Source of the DNA: ZC4RG25 sp023428365
Lineage (GTDB): Bacteria > Pseudomonadota > Alphaproteobacteria > Rhizobiales > Hyphomicrobiaceae
Direction: 5' to 3'
NCBI GenBank assembly: GCA_050283925.1
Contig: JBNOAI010000004.1
Coordinates: forward strand, 62,001-126,000
Length of the DNA: 64,000 nt
Below, in pieces: positions 35,795-45,624 of this stretch. A program made the position numbers and the translations under genes. Under the pieces are notes generated by a model, which saw only the letters and a list, made by a program, of their open reading frames with translations, had not been told where the DNA came from and searched no databases. The first letter of the stretch is position 1. Each line of letters begins with the position of its first letter.

Positions 35795-36469
35795 TTACTT
35801 CTCTTCGGCCTTCTCGCGCAGGATCTCGGCCAGCCGGCGATCGACGTAGTTGCCCACGCTGTCCTTGAGCGCGGCGATGCGATCTTCGCCTTCGAAGAAG
35901 TGGTTGGCACCGGGCACGATCTCGTGCTCGATCTTGATACCCTTTTGAACCTTGGTCTTGACCGCAAGCTCGGCCACGGAAGCGGACGGCACGACGCGGT
36001 CCTTCTCGCCGTTGATGAGCAGGCCCGACGACGGGCACGGTGCCAGGAACGAGAAATCATACAGGTTGGCGGGCGGTGCGACGCAGATGAACGCGTCGAT
36101 TTCCGGGCGCCGCATCAGCAGCTGCATGGCGATCCAGGTACCGAACGAGACGCCTGCAATCCAGCAGCTCTTGGCTTCCGGCTTGGCGATCTGCAGCCAG
36201 TCCAGCGCCGTTGCCGCGTCCGAAAGCTCGCCGGGGCCGTTGTCGAAGAAGCCCTGACTGCGTCCCACGCCACGGAAATTGAAGCGCAGAACCGAGAAGC
36301 CCCGCTCCGCGAACGCATAGTACAGGTTGTAAACAACCTGGTTGTTCATGGTTCCGCCGAACTGCGGATGCGGGTGCAAGATCAGCGCGACGGGGCTGTC
36401 CTTGGCCGGTTCGTGATGATAGCGCGCTTCGAGACGGCCTGCGGGGCCATTGAGTATCAGCTCGGGCAT
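35795..36469 (-). CDS. Alpha/beta hydrolase (dienelactone-hydrolase-like)
   Basis: The 224-residue cytoplasmic hydrolase has the PHPQFGGTMNN oxyanion-side motif near residue 33, nucleophile elbow GVSFG near residue 106, an acid in NGEKDRVVP and a His in GANHFFEG. This subgroup (COG2945-like) is widespread with unknown substrate. It is convergent with anmK and divergent from the iscR-suf promoter region. Confidence 0.85.
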   Translation of the reverse strand: MPELILNGPAGRLEARYHHEPAKDSPVALILHPHPQFGGTMNNQVVYNLYYAFAERGFSVLRFNFRGVGRSQGFFDNGPGELSDAATALDWLQIAKPEAKSCWIAGVSFGTWIAMQLLMRRPEIDAFICVAPPANLYDFSFLAPCPSSGLLINGEKDRVVPSASVAELAVKTKVQKGIKIEHEIVPGANHFFEGEDRIAALKDSVGNYVDRRLAEILREKAEEK

Positions 36470-36579
36470 TGGTCCTCGAGATTGTTTGATTTTGCAGCCG
36501 CTCTATCCGCTCCGTGAAACGTCTCTGTCATCAGCCAAAACGCTACTGGATGAAAGAATGCGGCCGTCTTATATGAAAC

Positions 36580-36608
36580 TTGACTTCCAGGCTCGGAATT
36601 CCCATAGT
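36580..36608 (+). promoter_or_regulatory. Candidate promoter of the iscR-suf operon
   Basis: TTGACT, a 17-bp spacer and CATAGT lie about 150 bases before the iscR start. The predicted transcription start near 36614 falls just ahead of an Irr-like palindrome. Confidence 0.45.
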
Positions 36609-36617
36609 CTATCGAGA

Positions 36618-36634
36618 ATTAGAACAGTTCGAAA
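36618..36634 (+). promoter_or_regulatory. Irr-type iron control element (ICE-like)
   Basis: ATTAGAACAGTTCGAAA matches the rhizobial Irr box TTTAGAA-N3-TTCTAAA at 12 of 14 defined bases. It lies at about +4 to +20 relative to the predicted start, a repressing position. Irr would then link suf expression to iron and haem status, in addition to IscR. Confidence 0.45.
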
Positions 36635-36656
36635 GTCTGTGTCGAATTTGTAGGCG

Positions 36657-36702
36657 AATTGCTGCCAACCGCGCCCTTCTAACACGGTTGCGGGTAGCAA
36701 TT
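36657..36702 (+). promoter_or_regulatory. Hairpin in the iscR leader
   Basis: AATTGCT pairs with AGCAATT and, inside an asymmetric loop, CAACCG pairs with CGGTTG. This structured element sits in the roughly 147-nt 5' leader of iscR. Function is unknown. Confidence 0.35.
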
Positions 36703-36760
36703 GCAAGGTTTGCGTGACGGGCATGATCGCCGACAGGTTCGGCGGACGGAGACGGTAGCG

Positions 36761-37216
36761 GTGGAACTGAATACGCGAGGTCGGTACGCGGTCATGGCGA
36801 TGGCCGATCTTGCTATGCATGGCGGCGAGGCGGCTGTGCCGTTGTCGGCGATCGCCGAGCGGCAGCGCCTGTCCGTTGCCTATCTCGAACAGTTGTTTCT
36901 GAAGCTTCGGCGCGCAGGTCTCGTGGAGAGCGAGCGCGGCCGGGCCGGCGGATATCGGCTCAGCCGTCCCGCGACCGACATCATGGTCGAACAGATCATG
37001 ACAGCGGTCGAGGAAGACACGCGCATGACGCGGTGTGCCGGTGAAGGGGAGGCCGGGTGTTTGGGTGAGGGCAAATGCCTCACGCACAATCTGTGGCATG
37101 CACTCGGCGATCACATCCGGACTTTCCTGTCGAATGTCAGTTTGCGCGAGGTGCTCGACGGCGTCCCGCCGCATAAGCGTGCGTCGCAGTTCTCACGCAT
37201 GGATGCTGCCGAATGA
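36761..37216 (+). CDS. iscR: Rrf2-family regulator IscR
   Basis: The 151-residue regulator senses Fe-S cluster status and controls the operon it heads. It begins with VELNTRGRYAVMAM, the Rrf2 winged helix, from a GTG at 36761; an ATG at 36701 would add unrelated residues. Cluster ligands are Cys92, Cys100, Cys106 and probably His109, that is C-x7-C-x5-C-x2-H, while E. coli IscR has C-x5-C-x5-C. Its stop overlaps the cysteine desulfurase start by 4 bp. Confidence 0.92.
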   Translation: MELNTRGRYAVMAMADLAMHGGEAAVPLSAIAERQRLSVAYLEQLFLKLRRAGLVESERGRAGGYRLSRPATDIMVEQIMTAVEEDTRMTRCAGEGEAGCLGEGKCLTHNLWHALGDHIRTFLSNVSLREVLDGVPPHKRASQFSRMDAAE

Positions 37217-38352
37217 GCGTTCAGCGGACATACCTCGATCATAACGCGACGGCGCCGTTGCGGCCGGAAGCGCGTGCGGCAGTGATTGCCGCGCTGGACG
37301 AAGTCGGCAATCCGTCGTCGGTTCACAGCGAAGGCCGCCGTGCGCGCGCCATCGTTGAGGAAGCCCGCGAGAAGGTTGCAGCTTTGGTCGGCGCGCGTCC
37401 GGCACAGGTTGTCTTCACCAGCGGTGCGACCGAGGCGAATGTCTGGGTAATGCGTGCGGGCTGGGATCTGGTGATGACGCCCATGACGGAGCATGACTCC
37501 GTACTGGCACCAGCCAGAGCGGCGGCGACACGGGTGATCAACCTGCGGGTTGCTGAAACGGGTGAAGTTTTGCGCGGTGGGCTGATTGAGACGCTTGAGC
37601 GCGAAGCCGGTAAGGACGGCCGTCGGTTGCTGAGCATCCAGCTTGCGAATAGCGAGACTGGTGTCATCCAGCCGGTGGCTGATGTGACCGCGATTGCGCG
37701 TTCTCACGGCACGGCGGTGCATTGCGATGCGGTGCAGGCTGTCGGACGTGTGCTCGTCGATTTCGCAGCGCTGGATGTCGATTGCCTCAGTTTGTCGGCG
37801 CACAAGATCGGCGGCCCGAAGGGCGTCGGGGCGCTGGTGGTCAAGGATGGTTTCGAGCCTGCCGCGCTGATTTCCGGCGGTGGCCAGGAGCGGCGCAGAC
37901 GGTCGGGAACCGAGAACGTCGCTGGTATCGCCGGCTTCGGCGCTGCGGCCGAAGCAGCGCGACGTGATCTGGCTGATGCAGCACGCATCACGCGTTTGCG
38001 TGATCGCCTGGAACAGGGCGCACGGGACGCGGTGCCCACGACCGTTGCGATTGCCAAGGATGCACACCGGCTCGGCAATACTGCGAGTTTGGCTATGCCG
38101 GGACATACGTCCGAGACGCTGGTGATCAAGCTCGATCTGGCGGGTATTGCCGTCAGTGCGGGCGCGGCGTGCTCGTCGGGCAAGGTCGGGACGAGTCCGG
38201 TCCTGGCGGCGATGGGCTTGCTGCCGGAGGTCGCCAATAGTGCTGTCCGGGTCAGCCTCGGCTGGAACTCCACGGACTCGGATGTCGATAGATTTGTTGA
38301 GGCTTGGGCCGCGATTGCGAACGCAAAAGGCCGCCAGCGTGCGGCCGCCTGA
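37213..38352 (+). CDS. iscS: Cysteine desulfurase, IscS/NifS class I
   Basis: The 379-residue PLP enzyme takes sulfur from cysteine for Fe-S assembly. The PLP lysine is in SAHKIGGPKGVGAL and the persulfide cysteine in SAGAACSSGKVGTSP, the class I loop. It sits between iscR and sufB. A second, class II desulfurase (SufS) is encoded later in the same operon, so two sulfur donors are available. Translation is coupled to iscR through ATGA. Confidence 0.93.
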   Translation: MSVQRTYLDHNATAPLRPEARAAVIAALDEVGNPSSVHSEGRRARAIVEEAREKVAALVGARPAQVVFTSGATEANVWVMRAGWDLVMTPMTEHDSVLAPARAAATRVINLRVAETGEVLRGGLIETLEREAGKDGRRLLSIQLANSETGVIQPVADVTAIARSHGTAVHCDAVQAVGRVLVDFAALDVDCLSLSAHKIGGPKGVGALVVKDGFEPAALISGGGQERRRRSGTENVAGIAGFGAAAEAARRDLADAARITRLRDRLEQGARDAVPTTVAIAKDAHRLGNTASLAMPGHTSETLVIKLDLAGIAVSAGAACSSGKVGTSPVLAAMGLLPEVANSAVRVSLGWNSTDSDVDRFVEAWAAIANAKGRQRAAA

Positions 38353-38396
38353 GCCAGTTAACGGATAAAGCGAGAAGAAAGTACGGGATTGAGATC

Positions 38397-39866
<1,470 letters not shown>

Positions 39867-39996
39867 CGATCGGCGTAGACGCGCACGCGCGTTGGTTGCA
39901 AAATCAGACGTCGGACCGCGGTGGATCCGGTGAAGTCTGTAGCGGGTAGGGGGCCACAAGGACGAGAGCCTGGCCCCGATAGTTCGGAGGAAACCA

Positions 39997-40266
39997 ATGT
40001 CGATCGATATCTCGCAGCTCGAAAAAGCCTGGCTGAAGGCAGAGACGGCCGTTGATGAGGCGAAGTACGAGGCGAGGCGTTTGAAACTCGAGTTGGAGCG
40101 CCAGGGGCAAGGTGAGAACACGCAGGATTACGGCAAGCTGATCGTTACGGTTGAGCAGCTGAAAGCGCGTCAGGAAGAGGCGGAGCGGACCGCGAGTGCC
40201 GCGTTTGACCGCTACTGGCTGGCGCAAGGCAAAGGCAGCAGGGAGTCCGGCTCCGCCTATATGTGA
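39997..40266 (+). CDS. Small coiled-coil protein between sufB and sufC
   Basis: The 89-residue product has a strong GGAGG site and lies in the suf operon on the same strand. Nearly all of it is predicted helix rich in Glu, Lys, Ala and Arg (for example LEKAWLKAETAVDEAKYEA and EQLKARQEEAERTASAAF), with no Cys and no signal peptide. I know no assigned function. Its fixed position suggests a helper of SufBCD assembly or of iron/sulfur delivery, but it could be a passenger. Confidence 0.8.
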   Translation: MSIDISQLEKAWLKAETAVDEAKYEARRLKLELERQGQGENTQDYGKLIVTVEQLKARQEEAERTASAAFDRYWLAQGKGSRESGSAYM

Positions 40267-40298
40267 GGCGGCTTCCGATTTAATGCGAGTGGTTGGAA

Positions 40299-41051
40299 AT
40301 GCTTGAGATCAAGAACCTTCACGTAAAGATCGCCGATGAGGACACCGTGATCCTCAGGGGCGTGGACCTCGTCGTACCCAAGGGCGAGGTGCACGCGATC
40401 ATGGGCCCCAACGGATCGGGCAAATCCACGCTCGCCTATGTGCTCGCCGGTCGCGAGGATTATGAGGTCACTGAAGGTGACATCCTCTGGAACGGCGAGA
40501 GCATCCTGGAGATGGAGCCGGATGAGCGCGCCGCCAAAGGCGTGTTCCTGGCCTTCCAGTATCCGATGGAAATCCCCGGCGTTGCCGGGCTCACATTCCT
40601 GCGCACGGCGCTGAACGCGGTGCGCAAGAAGCGCGACCAAGCCGAATTGACGACGCCGGAATTTATGAAGCTGGTGCGCCAGCGCGCGGCTGAACTCAAC
40701 TTCGATGTTGAAATGCTGAAGCGTCCCGTGAACGTCGGTTTCTCGGGTGGCGAGAAGAAGCGTTCGGAAATCCTGCAGATGGCGTTGCTTGAGCCGACCA
40801 TGTGCGTGCTCGACGAGACCGACTCCGGCCTCGACATCGACGCGCTGCGTGTCGTCTCGGAAGGCGTCAACGCGCTGCGTGGCCCGGATCGCGCGATGCT
40901 GGTGATCACCCACTATCAGCGGTTGTTGAACTACATCGTGCCCGACAAGGTGCACGTGCTCGCGCAAGGCCGGATCCAGCGGACCGGTGGCAAGGAACTG
41001 GCTCTTGAGCTCGAAAAGACGGGCTACGCCGAGTTCACGAAGGCCGCGTGA
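40299..41051 (+). CDS. sufC: Fe-S assembly ATPase SufC
   Basis: The 250-residue ABC-type ATPase powers SufB-SufD. It has Walker A GPNGSGKST, signature FSGGEKKR and Walker B CVLDETDSGLD, the last two characteristic of SufC. The ATG at 40299 begins MLEIKNLHV; a TTG six bases earlier is less likely. The end overlaps or nearly abuts sufD. Confidence 0.97.
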   Translation: MLEIKNLHVKIADEDTVILRGVDLVVPKGEVHAIMGPNGSGKSTLAYVLAGREDYEVTEGDILWNGESILEMEPDERAAKGVFLAFQYPMEIPGVAGLTFLRTALNAVRKKRDQAELTTPEFMKLVRQRAAELNFDVEMLKRPVNVGFSGGEKKRSEILQMALLEPTMCVLDETDSGLDIDALRVVSEGVNALRGPDRAMLVITHYQRLLNYIVPDKVHVLAQGRIQRTGGKELALELEKTGYAEFTKAA

Positions 41052-41065
41052 GGCTGGAGAGCAAG

Positions 41066-42400
41066 ATGACTGTGAGCATTATGAAGACGAAGGCCGAAGA
41101 GGGCCTGACGGAAGCGTTCGGCGCCGTCGAGAGCCGGTTGCCGGGTGGCAATTCGGTTCGCGTGCGGCGACGCAGTGCGATCGACGTGTTCGAGACCTTG
41201 GGTCTTCCGCACCGGCGCATCGAGGAGTGGAAGTACACGGACCTGCGCGGTCTCATGAAAGAGAACCTCGCGCCGGCCGTGGGTGAGAAGGCGTCGGTCA
41301 AAGCTGCCGAGATCGAGGTGGCGCTGGGTGCGCTGGCGGCACTCGACACGCACCGTGTGGTGTTTGTGAATGGCGCACTGAATGCGGAGCTGTCGCGGTT
41401 TTCCGGCGCCAAGGGGCTTGAGATCAAGTCGCTGGGCGAAACACTGTCCGAGGCCCAGGAGAAGGTGGTTGCAAACCTTCTGCCAGTGCCGCGCGATGAC
41501 GATGCGCTGGCTGCTCTCAACACGGCGTTTGCGACCGATGGCGCGGTGATGCGGGTTGCGGACGGTGCAGAGATCGACCGTCCGATTCTGCTTGTTTTTG
41601 CGCGAACCGGGAAAGCCGAGACCGCCATCACGACGCGTAATGTCGTCAAGATCGGTGACGGCGCGAAGGTGACGCTGATCGAGGCATTCGTTTCGGTTGC
41701 TGGAGCGGCGGCCAATGGCCAGTCGAATGCGGCAACGGAGATCGTGGTCGGTAAGGCCGCGGCGGTGACGCACGTGAAGGCTACGTTGGACGCCGGCAAG
41801 GCGGTGCATCTGGCAAGCTGCACGGCCGAGATTGCCGCCGAAGCCAACTATCGCGCATTCCAGCTCACGGCCGGAATCGCCCTCACGCGCACGAACATCT
41901 TCGTGACGTTCACGGGCGAGGACGCCAAGCTCGATTGTTCCGGCGCCTTCCTGGCACGCGGCAACGAGCACGTCGACACCACGTTGGTGGTCGATCATGC
42001 CGTTCCGGGTTGCGAGAGCCGAGAGCTCTATAAGGGCGTGCTCGATGGTCACGGCCGCGGCATCTTCCAGGGCAAGGTGATCGTCCGCCCGGACGCTCAG
42101 AAGACCGACGGCAAGCAGATGGCTCAGGTGCTGATGCTGTCACCGGATTGCGAGTTTGACAGCAAGCCGGAGCTGGAGATCTACGCTGACGACGTCGTCT
42201 GCGGCCATGGGTCCACCTCGGCGGAGATCGATCCGAATCTTATCTTCTATTGCATGTCGCGCGGTATTCCTGAGGCTGAAGCGCGCGCCCTGCTGATTGA
42301 GTCGTTTATTGGCGAGGCGATCGAGAAGGTCGAGGACGAACCCGTTCGCGAGGCTTTGATGACGATTGCGGCACAATTGCTCAACCAGAGGACGGCCTGA
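41066..42400 (+). CDS. sufD: Fe-S assembly protein SufD
   Basis: The 444-residue partner of SufB in the scaffold complex shows EEWKYTDLRGL near the N-terminus and the conserved C-terminal block CEFDSKPELEIYADDVVCG, CSHG-like region (here VVCGHGSTSAEID) and FYCMSRGIPEAEA. The ATG at 41066 has GGAG six bases away; a GTG at 41048 overlaps the sufC stop. It lies directly upstream of sufS. Confidence 0.95.
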   Translation: MTVSIMKTKAEEGLTEAFGAVESRLPGGNSVRVRRRSAIDVFETLGLPHRRIEEWKYTDLRGLMKENLAPAVGEKASVKAAEIEVALGALAALDTHRVVFVNGALNAELSRFSGAKGLEIKSLGETLSEAQEKVVANLLPVPRDDDALAALNTAFATDGAVMRVADGAEIDRPILLVFARTGKAETAITTRNVVKIGDGAKVTLIEAFVSVAGAAANGQSNAATEIVVGKAAAVTHVKATLDAGKAVHLASCTAEIAAEANYRAFQLTAGIALTRTNIFVTFTGEDAKLDCSGAFLARGNEHVDTTLVVDHAVPGCESRELYKGVLDGHGRGIFQGKVIVRPDAQKTDGKQMAQVLMLSPDCEFDSKPELEIYADDVVCGHGSTSAEIDPNLIFYCMSRGIPEAEARALLIESFIGEAIEKVEDEPVREALMTIAAQLLNQRTA

Positions 42401-42417
42401 CAGCAGGCCGATCGACG

Positions 42418-43677
42418 GTGACACAAGCAGTGGCAAATCTGAAGTCGGCTGGCGGACAGAAGTTCGACGTCGAGCGCGCACGCGCCGACTTCCCAATTCT
42501 GTTCCGCGACATCTATGGCAAACCCTTGGTCTATCTCGATAGCGGAGCGTCGGCGCAGAAGCCGACTGCTGTGATCGAGGCCATGGATCACGCGCTGCGC
42601 TTTGAATACGCCAACGTGCATCGCGGCATTCATTTGATGTCGAACGCCGCGACGCAGAAGTATGAGGATGCGCGGGAGACTGCGCGCCGCTTCCTCAACG
42701 CGGCCTCCGCCGAAGAGATCGTGTTCAGCAAGAACGCGACGGAATCGATCAATCTGGTGTCGTATGCCTGGGGCCTGGACAACATCCAGGAAGGTGACGA
42801 GATCGTTCTGTCGCTGCTGGAACATCACTCCAATATCGTGCCCTGGCATTTCCTGCGGGAGCGTAAGGGCGCGGTTCTGAAGTGGGTGCCGATTTCCGAT
42901 TCCGGCGAATTCCTGCTCGATGAGTTCGAGAAGCTGCTGAGCCCGCGAACCAAGATGGTGGCGCTGACCCACGTCTCGAACGTTACGGGTACGGTCGTGC
43001 CGGTGAAGGAGGTGTGCCGCATCGCGCACGCCAAAGGCGTCCCGGTGCTCATCGACGGTTCGCAGGGCGCCGTGCACATGCCGGTGGACGTCACCGATAT
43101 CGATTGCGATTTCTATGCCTTCACCGGCCATAAGGTCTACGGGCCGTCGGGCATCGGTGTGCTGTACGCCAAGAAGGCGCTGTTGGATAAGATGCCGCCG
43201 TTCTTAGGTGGCGGATCGATGATCGAGAGCGTGGCCGTCGATAAGATCACCTACGGCCAGCCGCCCAACAAGTTCGAGGCTGGCACGCCGCCGATCGTCG
43301 AGGCCATCGGGTTGGGTGCGGCGTTGAACTACATGATGCAGCTCGGCCGCGAGGAGATCGCCGCGCACGAACATGCGCTGGTGAAGTATGCGCATGAGCG
43401 GCTCGGCGAACTCAATTGGCTGAAAATCTACGGCACGACGCCGGATAAGAGCGCCATCGTCTCCTTCAGCATGGAGGGCCTGCACCCGCACGATGTGTCG
43501 ACGATCATCGATCGGTCGGGCATCGCGATCCGGGCAGGCCATCATTGTGCGCAGCCGCTGATGGAGCGGTTTGGCGTCCCAGCCCTATGTCGGGCGTCGT
43601 TCGGGCTTTACAACACGAAGGCCGAGGTGGACGCATTGACGGATGCGTTGGTGCGGGCGCATGAGTTCTTCGCCTGA
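42418..43677 (+). CDS. sufS: Cysteine desulfurase SufS, class II
   Basis: The 419-residue PLP enzyme has the lysine in FTGHKVYGPSGIGVLY and the cysteine in the short class II loop VPALCRASFGLYN. It normally passes persulfide sulfur to SufE or SufU; neither gene is in this window. The start is GTG at 42418, 17 bp after sufD. Confidence 0.95.
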   Translation: MTQAVANLKSAGGQKFDVERARADFPILFRDIYGKPLVYLDSGASAQKPTAVIEAMDHALRFEYANVHRGIHLMSNAATQKYEDARETARRFLNAASAEEIVFSKNATESINLVSYAWGLDNIQEGDEIVLSLLEHHSNIVPWHFLRERKGAVLKWVPISDSGEFLLDEFEKLLSPRTKMVALTHVSNVTGTVVPVKEVCRIAHAKGVPVLIDGSQGAVHMPVDVTDIDCDFYAFTGHKVYGPSGIGVLYAKKALLDKMPPFLGGGSMIESVAVDKITYGQPPNKFEAGTPPIVEAIGLGAALNYMMQLGREEIAAHEHALVKYAHERLGELNWLKIYGTTPDKSAIVSFSMEGLHPHDVSTIIDRSGIAIRAGHHCAQPLMERFGVPALCRASFGLYNTKAEVDALTDALVRAHEFFA

Positions 43678-43700
43678 GTGCCAGGGAGTTTGATGGTGTG

Positions 43701-44138
43701 ATGGACGACAGGCCGGAAAACCAAGGAATGACGGACGCAGAGCGCTCCGACGTGGCCGTTGCGTCTGATACTCCACCGAGCGTCGCGCAGGGTGGAACGC
43801 CGGTTGAAGGCTCCAGCTTTTCCAAGGAAGAGCTGGAGCAGCTGACGGCTGACATCGTCTCGGCTCTGAAAACCGTCTACGACCCGGAAATTCCGTCAGA
43901 CATCTATGAGCTTGGTCTCATCTACAAGATTGACGTCGATGATAACCGCCACGTTGCGATCGAGATGACCCTGACGGCGCCGGGATGCCCGGTGGCCGGT
44001 GAGATGCCACAGTGGGTGGAAAATGCTGTCGCGGCCGTCCCCGGCGTTAGCGGCGCGGCCGTCACGCTCACCTTCGACCCGCCATGGGACAAGGATCGCA
44101 TGAGCGACGAAGCCAAGCTGGCGCTCAACATGTTTTGA
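43701..44138 (+). CDS. sufT: SufT / DUF59 (MIP18-like) Fe-S maturation factor
   Basis: The 145-residue protein has a flexible N-terminus (about 1-45) and a DUF59 domain: DPEIPSDIYELGLIYKID, the Cys in LTAPGCPVAGEMP and the C-terminal LTFDPPWDKDRMS. DUF59/SufT proteins help insert clusters into targets such as aconitase or lipoate synthase. ATG 43701 is used; the preceding GTG is in frame. Confidence 0.92.
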   Translation: MDDRPENQGMTDAERSDVAVASDTPPSVAQGGTPVEGSSFSKEELEQLTADIVSALKTVYDPEIPSDIYELGLIYKIDVDDNRHVAIEMTLTAPGCPVAGEMPQWVENAVAAVPGVSGAAVTLTFDPPWDKDRMSDEAKLALNMF

Positions 44139-44228
44139 CCATAGCGGCGGGATGGCTCGCATTCGGCGCGAAGCACGCTATATTATTACGTGACTACTCG
44201 GGATTTACCGCTGAACGAGCAAGCGACT

Positions 44229-44612
44229 ATGGCGATACGACCGAAACCCAAGGTGATGACGTTGACGGACGCGGCTGCGGCTCGCGTGCGGCAAATCATG
44301 GCCTCACGGCCGGACGTGGTTGCCCTCCGCGTCGGCGTGAAGAATGGCGGCTGTGCCGGCATGGAATACACGATGGATTGGGCGGTCAGTCAGGACAAAT
44401 TCGACGAAGTGGTCGAGGACAAGGGTGTCCGCGTTCTGATCGACCCGAAGGCCATCCTGTTCCTGCTCGGCACGGAGATGGATTACAAAGTCGACAAGCT
44501 GTCGGCGCAGTTCGTCTTTAATAACCCCAACCAGAGTAGTGCGTGCGGCTGCGGCGTATCGGTTGCGATTACGCCTGCCAGTCAGGACAAGCTGGAGGCC
44601 ATCAAGGCCTGA
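44229..44612 (+). CDS. sufA: A-type Fe-S carrier SufA
   Basis: The 127-residue A-type carrier has three conserved cysteines: one in KNGGCAGMEY and two in SSACGCGVSV. It accepts clusters from SufBCD and hands them to apoproteins. The ATG at 44229 begins MAIRPKPKVMTLT; an in-frame GTG at 44190 would add 13 residues and has no better ribosome site. It appears to be the last suf gene, with 41 bp to the next unrelated gene. Confidence 0.93.
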   Translation: MAIRPKPKVMTLTDAAAARVRQIMASRPDVVALRVGVKNGGCAGMEYTMDWAVSQDKFDEVVEDKGVRVLIDPKAILFLLGTEMDYKVDKLSAQFVFNNPNQSSACGCGVSVAITPASQDKLEAIKA

Positions 44613-44653
44613 CACGGCGCATTGATCGCGCGCTAATCCCAGGGAGCATCGTC

Positions 44654-45238
44654 ATGGCGAATGTCAGTCCGTACGACACGAGTGCGGCGGGCGACCCGCC
44701 ATGGGTACAGGATGTTCTCTCGTTCTGGTTTCGCGAATTGGAGCAGGAAGCGTGGTTTCGTAAAAGCGATGTGACCGACGCTCTGATCCAGGATCGCTTT
44801 CTGGCTCTCTATGAAATTCTCGCTGTAACGCCGGCGCAAGACGCGCTCGCCAGCCCACAAACCGCTTTGGCCGCGGTCATCGTTCTCGACCAGTTTTCCC
44901 GCAATATGTTCCGCGGTTCACCGAAGGCATTCGCCGCTGATCCCGTCGCACGCGAGATCGCCCGCGGCGCGGTCGAGCGTGGCTATGATCAAGGTTTCGA
45001 TGTGCACGGACGCGCGTTCTTCTATCTGCCGTTCGAGCACAGCGAGCACCTTCCCGACCAGGAAAAGTCGGTCGCGCTTTTCACGCCGTTAGGTGATGAA
45101 TCGTACACCCAGTATGCGATCGCGCATCGCGATATCATCGCGCGCTTCGGCCGTTTCCCGCATCGCAATACCGTGCTGGGCAGAGCATCGACGGCGGAAG
45201 AACTGGAATTCCTGACACAACCTGGCAGCTCGTTCTGA
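44654..45238 (+). CDS. DUF924 family protein
   Basis: The 194-residue, mainly helical cytoplasmic protein carries the DUF924 signatures WFRKSDVTDALI, VIVLDQFSRNMFRGSP and FFYLPFEHSEHLPDQEKS. Its biochemical role is unknown. AGGGAG lies seven bases before the ATG. It could be read through from sufA, but the content gives no link to Fe-S biology. Confidence 0.88.
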   Translation: MANVSPYDTSAAGDPPWVQDVLSFWFRELEQEAWFRKSDVTDALIQDRFLALYEILAVTPAQDALASPQTALAAVIVLDQFSRNMFRGSPKAFAADPVAREIARGAVERGYDQGFDVHGRAFFYLPFEHSEHLPDQEKSVALFTPLGDESYTQYAIAHRDIIARFGRFPHRNTVLGRASTAEELEFLTQPGSSF

Positions 45239-45250
45239 CGGATCATTCGT

Positions 45251-45616
45251 ATGTCTGTCAGCGCCGGTTTCGTTGACATGCTCAAGGAGCAGCTCGCGGA
45301 GTTCGGCAGCGTCAGCGTGCGTCGGATGTTTGGTGGCGCCGGCATTTACAATGATGGCGTGATGTTCGGGTTGATCGCGGACGACACGCTCTATCTGAAG
45401 GCCGATGATATCAACCGGTCCGCCTTCGAAGCGGAGGACATGAAGCCGTTCGCTTATCAAGGTAAGGGCGGCCACGTCGCGATCATGTCGTATTGGCAGG
45501 TGCCGGAACGTTTGCTCGATGATCCGGACGAGCTCGCAGCCTGGGCGAGAGAGGCGCTGGCCGCAGCGCACCGTGCGGCCAGCAATCGTGTGAAGCGCCC
45601 AGGAAAGCGCCGATAG
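45251..45616 (+). CDS. TfoX N-terminal domain protein
   Basis: The 121-residue protein consists of the TfoX N-terminal domain (VRRMFGGAGIYNDGVMFGLI, LKADDINRSAFEAE, SYWQVPERLLDD) with a basic tail. The C-terminal TfoX domain of competence regulators is missing, as is common in alphaproteobacteria. Function is unknown. It follows DUF924 by 12 bp, so it is probably co-transcribed, and it converges on aqpZ. Confidence 0.85.
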   Translation: MSVSAGFVDMLKEQLAEFGSVSVRRMFGGAGIYNDGVMFGLIADDTLYLKADDINRSAFEAEDMKPFAYQGKGGHVAIMSYWQVPERLLDDPDELAAWAREALAAAHRAASNRVKRPGKRR

Positions 45617-45624
45617 GCGGTTGC

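Noticed and set aside
39867..39996. Gene remnant between sufB and the small coiled-coil gene
   Set aside because: The stretch has only short frames and a weak hairpin; no similarity to a known suf component.
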